From NCBI GenBank assembly GCA_009926295.1, contig RFPF01000110.1, positions 1-9,001 on the forward strand: a stretch of 9,001 nucleotides of DNA, written 5' to 3'. The stretch's first letter is position 1, and each line of letters starts with the position of its first letter. This document shows, in pieces, positions 5,149-9,001 of this stretch. A program made the position numbers and the translations under genes. This DNA is from Planctomycetia bacterium. Lineage in GTDB: Bacteria > Planctomycetota > Planctomycetia > Pirellulales > UBA1268. The notes beneath the pieces are model-generated. The model worked only from the letters and a program-made list of their open reading frames with translations, did not search any database and was not told where the DNA came from.

Positions 5149-8100
5149 ATGCGCCCCATCAAAAAACTCCTCGTCGCCAACCGCAGCGAGATCGCGATCC
5201 GCGTCTTCCGCTCCGCCCACGAACTCGGCATCCGCACCGTCGCGATCTATGCCCATGAAGACCGCTTCGCCCTCCATCGCTTCAAGGCCGACGAAGCGTA
5301 TCTCGTGGGCAGGCCGGGCGAACCCCTGCGCAGCTATCTCGACATCGAGTCGATCGTGGCCCTCGCGAAGGAACACGGCGTCGATGCGATTCATCCGGGC
5401 TACGGGTTTCTGTCGGAGAACCCGGCATTCGCCGCCGCATGCACGAAGGCGGGCATCACGTTCGTGGGCCCGCGGGTCGAGCTCCTCCAGATGCTCGGCG
5501 ACAAGACGGCGGCCCGCGACCTCGCCAAGCGGGCCGGCGTGCCGATTCTCGCCGGGAGCCCGAAGCCGGTCACGAGCCCGGCCGACGCGCTCGCGATCGC
5601 GAAGGAACTCGGCTGGCCCGTGATCCTCAAGGCGGCCCACGGCGGCGGCGGCCGCGGCATGCGGGTGGTCCGCGGCGAGGACGAACTGGCCGTGGCCCTC
5701 GAGAGCGCGCAGCGCGAGAGCAAGACGGCCTTCGGCAGCGCGGCCGTGTTCGTGGAAAAATTCATTCAGCGGGCCCGGCACATCGAGGTGCAGCTGCTTG
5801 GCGACCTCCACGGCAACCTCGTGCACCTCTTCGAGCGCGACTGCTCCGTGCAGCGGCGGCACCAAAAAGTCGTCGAGATCGCCCCGGCCCCGAACCTGCC
5901 GCAGAAGACCCGCGACGCCATTTGCGAGGCGGCGCTCGCGATCGGCCGCACGTCGAACTACGAGAACGCAGGCACCGTCGAGTTCCTCGTCGACGCCGAC
6001 ACGGGCAAGTTCTTCTTCATCGAGGTGAATCCGCGGATCCAGGTGGAGCACACCGTCACCGAGGAGATCACGGGCATCGACATCGTCCGCCGGCAACTCC
6101 GCGTGGCCGAGGGCTGGAAACTCTCCGACCCCGAGATCGGCCTCGGCGACCAGGCGGCGATCCGGTCGATGGGCACGGCCGTGCAGTGCCGCGTCACGAC
6201 CGAGGATCCCGAGAACCGGTTTCTGCCCGACTACGGCCGGATCACGGCCTACCGCTCGGCGAGCGGCATGGGCATCCGGCTCGACGCCGGGTCGGCCTTC
6301 TCCGGCGCCGTCGTCACGCCCTACTTCGACTCGCTGCTCGTGAAGGTGACGGCCCGGGGGCTCAACCTCGAGGAGGCGGCCGGCCACGTGGAGCGGTGCC
6401 TGCAGGAGTTCCGCGTCCGCGGCGTGAAGACCAACATCCCGTTCCTCGTAAACCTGGTCACGCACCCCGAGTTTCTCGCGGGGAACTGCACGACGCGGTT
6501 CATCGACGAGACGCCCGCGCTCTTCGATTTCCCGCTCCGCCGGGACCGGGCGACGAAGGTCCTCGAGTACCTCGCCGACGTGATCGTCAACGGCAACGCC
6601 CTCGTGAAGGGCCGGGCCGCCGCCGTGCGCCGCGAACCCGCGCCGCTGCCCGACTACGATCGCTTCGCCCCACCTCCCGCCGGCACGCGAACGACGCTCC
6701 AGGAACTGGGCCCAGCGAAGTTCGCCGCCTGGGTGCGGTCGCAGAAGCACCTGCTCGTCACCGACACGACGATGCGTGACGCCCACCAGTCGCTCCTCGC
6801 CACGCGGATGCGCTCGCACGACATGCTCGCCGTGGCCGACGCCTACGCCCGGCTGGCGTCCGGCTTCTTCTCGCTCGAGAGGCTGGCGTCCGGCTTCTTC
6901 TCGCTCGAGATGTGGGGCGGCGCCACGTTCGACACGTCGATGCGATTTTTGAGGGAGTGCCCCTGGGACCGGCTCCTGCGGCTCCGCGAGCGGATCCCGA
7001 ACGTGCTCTTCCAGATGCTGTTGCGCGCGAGCAACGCCGTGGGCTACACGAATTACCCCGACAACGTCGTGCAGGCGTTCGTGAAGGAGTCGGCCTCCTC
7101 CGGCATCGACGTATTTCGCGTGTTCGACCCGCTCAACTGGGTGCCGAACATGAGGGTGGCGATCGACGCCGTGGTGGAGAGCGGTGCGATCTGCGAGGCG
7201 GCGATCTGCTACACCGGCGACGTGCTCGACCCGAAGCGGACGAAGTATTCGCTCGACTACTACGTGAAGCTCGCCAAGGAGCTCGAAAAGCTCGGCGCCC
7301 ACATGCTCGCCATCAAGGACATGGCGGGGCTCTGCAAGCCCTTCGCGGCCGCGAAGCTCGTGAAGGCGCTCCACGACGAAGTCGGCATTCCGATCCACTT
7401 CCACACGCACGACACGTCCGGCGCCCAGATGGCCGCGCTGCTCGAGGCCGCGCGGAACGGCGCGAGCGTCGTCGACGCCGCATTCGCGCCGTTCGCAGGG
7501 CTCACGAGCCAGCCGAATCTCAATGCGCTCGTCGATGCCGTCCGCCACACGCCGCTCGACACCGGCCTCGACCCCGAGCCGCTGCGGCACCTCGCCCACT
7601 ACTGGGCCGCCGTCCGCGACCACTACACGGCGTTCGAGTGCGGCATGAAGGCCCCCGACGCCGACCTCTACCTCCACGAGATGCCCGGCGGGCAGTTCAC
7701 GAACCTGCTTGAGCAGGCCAAGGCCCTCGGCCTCGGCGACCGCTGGGAGGAGGTCTGCAAGGCCTACGCCGAGTGCAACCAACTGCTCGGCGACATCGTG
7801 AAGGTGACGCCGACGAGCAAGTCGGTGGGCGACCTCGCGCTCATGCTCGTGACGAACGGCCTGCAGGCGGCGGAACTGCTTTCCGATTCCCGCGACCTCG
7901 CGTTCCCGGAGTCGGTGCTCGACCTCGCGGCCGGCCGGATGGGCCAGCCGCCGGGGGGATTTCCGCCGGCGGTCGTGAAGCGGATCGTGCGCGACGGCAG
8001 GGTGGTGACGGGCCGCCCGGGCGAGTCGCTGCCGCCGGCCGATTTTCATGCAGCGGGAAAGAAAACAGCCGAGATCGTCGGTCGCACGGCCTCGCCGAGA

Positions 8101-8628
8101 GAGGTGCTCTCTTGGCTCCTCTATCCGCGGGTCTTCGAAGACTTTGCTCGCCACGTCGCAAAGTATTCCGACGTGAGCGTGCTGCCGACGCCGGCCTTCC
8201 TCGAGGGGCTGAAGCCTGGGGAGGAACTCGCCGTCGAGATCGAACCGGGCAAGACGCTCTTGATCCGCCTCCTCACGGTGGGCGAGCCGCATGCCGACGG
8301 CACCCGGACGGTGTTCTTCGAGCTGAACGGTCAGCCGCGGAGCGTGTCGATCGCCGACAAGAGCCTCGAGGCGAAGGTGCAACGACGGCCGAAGGCGGTG
8401 GCGGGCGACGCCCGGGAGGTGGGCGCCCCGATGCCGGGCCTCGTGGTGACGGTCGCGGTGCGTCCCGGCGACGTCGTGACGAAGGGGCAGAAGCTCCTCT
8501 CGCTCGAGGCGATGAAGATGGAGACGACCGTCTATGCCGAACGTGACGGCAAGCTCGCCGAGGTGCTCGTCACGCCGGGCACGCCGGTCGAAGCCCAGGA
8601 ACTGCTTGCACGCTACGCCGACGCGTAG
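5149..8628 (+). CDS. pyc: Pyruvate carboxylase, single-chain, with internal 10-residue duplication
   Basis: This biotin-dependent enzyme converts pyruvate, bicarbonate and ATP to oxaloacetate, replenishing the TCA cycle in the cytoplasm. Its 1159 residues match the usual length of about 1150. The biotin carboxylase domain comes first (1-455): IHPGYGFLSEN (81-91), ATP-grasp loop HGGGGRGM (164-171), RRHQKVVE (236-243) and FIEVNPRIQVEHTVTE (290-305). The carboxyltransferase domain (about 533-800) follows, with TDTTMRDAHQS (538-548) whose D544 binds metal, IKDMAG (722-727) whose K723 is the carbamylated lysine, and the metal-binding FHTHD (751-755). A C-terminal carboxyltransferase and tetramerisation region precedes the biotin carrier domain (about 1090-1157), with biotinyl lysine K1123 in EAMKM. 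RLASGFFSLE occurs twice in tandem (568-577, 578-587), directly before the conserved MWGGATFD. Start ATG 5149 fits the family N-terminus (IKKLLVANRSEIA); no Shine-Dalgarno is visible. It appears monocistronic, with hairpins after the stop. Confidence 0.97.
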   Translation: MRPIKKLLVANRSEIAIRVFRSAHELGIRTVAIYAHEDRFALHRFKADEAYLVGRPGEPLRSYLDIESIVALAKEHGVDAIHPGYGFLSENPAFAAACTKAGITFVGPRVELLQMLGDKTAARDLAKRAGVPILAGSPKPVTSPADALAIAKELGWPVILKAAHGGGGRGMRVVRGEDELAVALESAQRESKTAFGSAAVFVEKFIQRARHIEVQLLGDLHGNLVHLFERDCSVQRRHQKVVEIAPAPNLPQKTRDAICEAALAIGRTSNYENAGTVEFLVDADTGKFFFIEVNPRIQVEHTVTEEITGIDIVRRQLRVAEGWKLSDPEIGLGDQAAIRSMGTAVQCRVTTEDPENRFLPDYGRITAYRSASGMGIRLDAGSAFSGAVVTPYFDSLLVKVTARGLNLEEAAGHVERCLQEFRVRGVKTNIPFLVNLVTHPEFLAGNCTTRFIDETPALFDFPLRRDRATKVLEYLADVIVNGNALVKGRAAAVRREPAPLPDYDRFAPPPAGTRTTLQELGPAKFAAWVRSQKHLLVTDTTMRDAHQSLLATRMRSHDMLAVADAYARLASGFFSLERLASGFFSLEMWGGATFDTSMRFLRECPWDRLLRLRERIPNVLFQMLLRASNAVGYTNYPDNVVQAFVKESASSGIDVFRVFDPLNWVPNMRVAIDAVVESGAICEAAICYTGDVLDPKRTKYSLDYYVKLAKELEKLGAHMLAIKDMAGLCKPFAAAKLVKALHDEVGIPIHFHTHDTSGAQMAALLEAARNGASVVDAAFAPFAGLTSQPNLNALVDAVRHTPLDTGLDPEPLRHLAHYWAAVRDHYTAFECGMKAPDADLYLHEMPGGQFTNLLEQAKALGLGDRWEEVCKAYAECNQLLGDIVKVTPTSKSVGDLALMLVTNGLQAAELLSDSRDLAFPESVLDLAAGRMGQPPGGFPPAVVKRIVRDGRVVTGRPGESLPPADFHAAGKKTAEIVGRTASPREVLSWLLYPRVFEDFARHVAKYSDVSVLPTPAFLEGLKPGEELAVEIEPGKTLLIRLLTVGEPHADGTRTVFFELNGQPRSVSIADKSLEAKVQRRPKAVAGDAREVGAPMPGLVVTVAVRPGDVVTKGQKLLSLEAMKMETTVYAERDGKLAEVLVTPGTPVEAQELLARYADA
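6851..6910 (+). repeat. Perfect 30-bp tandem duplication inside pyc
   Basis: The segment 6851-6880 is repeated without a mismatch at 6881-6910. The repeat length is a multiple of three, so the frame is kept and residues RLASGFFSLE are doubled. Other pyruvate carboxylases have this segment once, leading straight into MWGGATFD. Complete identity of the two copies points to a very recent event or an assembly or sequencing artefact. Confidence 0.95.
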
Positions 8629-8634
8629 CGGCTC

Positions 8635-8729
8635 GGGCTGCACCGCCATCCATGGCCGGTGCAGCCCCGGGCAGCCGCAGGCACGGCCAAGGTGTGCCTG
8701 GGCTGCCGGCCGACAAGGATGGTTCGGCC
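8635..8729 (+). terminator. Three consecutive GC-rich hairpins after pyc
   Basis: Six bases after the pyc stop comes an 11-bp perfect stem (GGGCTGCACCG 8635-8645 with CGGTGCAGCCC 8657-8667, 11-nt loop). Next is a 14-bp stem with one bulged G (GGCAGCC 8670-8676 and CAGGCAC 8678-8684, pairing with GTGCCTG 8694-8700 and GGCTGCC 8701-8707). The third is a 6-bp stem (GGCCGA 8708-8713 with TCGGCC 8724-8729). No U-tract follows any of them, so they are not canonical intrinsic terminators. They may mark the transcript's 3' end, stabilise the mRNA or assist factor-dependent termination. They lie between two plus-strand genes. Confidence 0.5.
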
Positions 8730-8835
8730 CACGGGCTTTCGGAAGCTAGGGAATGGGCTGACCACGCAGACTGTGCGGTCGCGCGGGTGACTGTTCGGGC
8801 TGACGACGTGGCGCGGACCCTTGACCGCACACCGG

Positions 8836-8841
8836 TATGAT
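8836..8841 (+). promoter_or_regulatory. Possible -10 element for the 8879 gene
   Basis: TATGAT at 8836-8841 closely resembles a -10 box and would start transcription about 30 bp before the ATG at 8879. A TTGACC at 8821-8826 is too near (9-bp gap) to be its -35, and nothing convincing sits 17 bp upstream. The call rests on the -10 match alone. Confidence 0.25.
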
Positions 8842-8878
8842 GAGAGCGTTCGGAGATCGCTGCTCGAAGGGTGGTGTC

Positions 8879-9001
8879 ATGTCCTGGCGATGGCTTCTCA
8901 CCTGTGGGGCGTTCCTGCTCACGTTCGGTGGTTTCATCCCGGGTTCCGATGGCGTTCATGCCCAACAGGCTGGCGCCACCGCCGACGCGCCGGCTTCCGT
9001 C
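8879..9001 (+). CDS. N-terminus of an exported protein (partial, runs off window)
   Basis: The frame from ATG 8879 is open for 41 codons to the end of the window. Residues 1-5 (MSWRW) are a short basic start, followed by a hydrophobic core (LLTCGAFLLTFGGF), a turn (IPGSDG) and a V-H-A-Q-Q cleavage-like site. After that the chain is A/T/P-rich. This is a textbook Sec signal peptide of about 28 residues and indicates export to the periplasm or an envelope protein. AAGGG at 8867-8871 is a reasonable ribosome-binding site. The mature part is too short to identify. Planctomycete ExbB/MotA-TolQ-type proton channel proteins often begin with such a signal peptide and alanine-rich linker, but that is a guess. 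Confidence 0.7.
   Translation, partial: MSWRWLLTCGAFLLTFGGFIPGSDGVHAQQAGATADAPASV

Noticed and set aside
5014..8649. A 1211-codon open frame on the minus strand opposite pyc
   Set aside because: It is the antisense shadow of a high-GC gene: its product is H/R/E/L-rich with no recognisable domain, while the plus strand encodes a complete pyruvate carboxylase with all motifs.
8652..8840. A 62-codon plus-strand frame between pyc and the 8879 gene
   Set aside because: It overlaps the hairpin array, has no ribosome-binding site and encodes no recognisable or hydrophobic pattern.

Overview
The window is GC-rich throughout. It encodes a PEP-CTERM-type exported protein, a full-length single-chain pyruvate carboxylase, and genes that mostly lack strong Shine-Dalgarno sequences. 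This fits a Gram-negative environmental bacterium, most plausibly a planctomycete (Planctomycetota). That assignment is an inference from gene style, not from a marker gene.

Layout. Positions 1-92 (minus) hold the start of a membrane protein that runs off the window. Positions 219-1568 (minus) hold an MFS transporter whose coding frame is broken twice, by an apparent extra base near 1526 and a missing base near 560. Eighteen bases upstream of it, 1587-2573 (minus) encodes a class I SAM-dependent methyltransferase, probably in the same transcript. After a 315-bp divergent intergenic region, 2889-3044 (plus) is the first 51 codons of a glucose-1-phosphate cytidylyltransferase (rfbF-like). It is cut by the left end of an IS3-family-like insertion sequence at about 3042. 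The element keeps only the first 77 codons of its orfA and then ends abruptly near 3347. Next comes the 3' end of a convergent PEP-CTERM gene (3475-4945, minus), whose last 32 codons are out of frame because of one extra base in a run of five Cs/Gs at 3573-3577. A 203-bp divergent region with a plausible sigma-70-like promoter precedes pyc (5149-8628, plus). Three consecutive hairpins follow pyc, and at 8879 a gene with a clear signal peptide begins and runs off the window.

How the genes relate. The methyltransferase and the rfbF fragment are divergent neighbours. They look like the edge of a surface-polysaccharide (CDP-sugar) locus damaged by the insertion sequence and a later deletion or rearrangement. 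Pyruvate carboxylase is an independent anaplerotic housekeeping gene. Its most unusual feature is a perfect 30-bp in-frame tandem duplication inside the carboxyltransferase domain, next to a core conserved motif.

I found no convincing undescribed multi-gene system. What deserves a second look is the IS-associated wreckage, the pyc duplication, and the cluster of single-base frameshifts in two otherwise well-preserved genes, which may be real or may be sequence errors.
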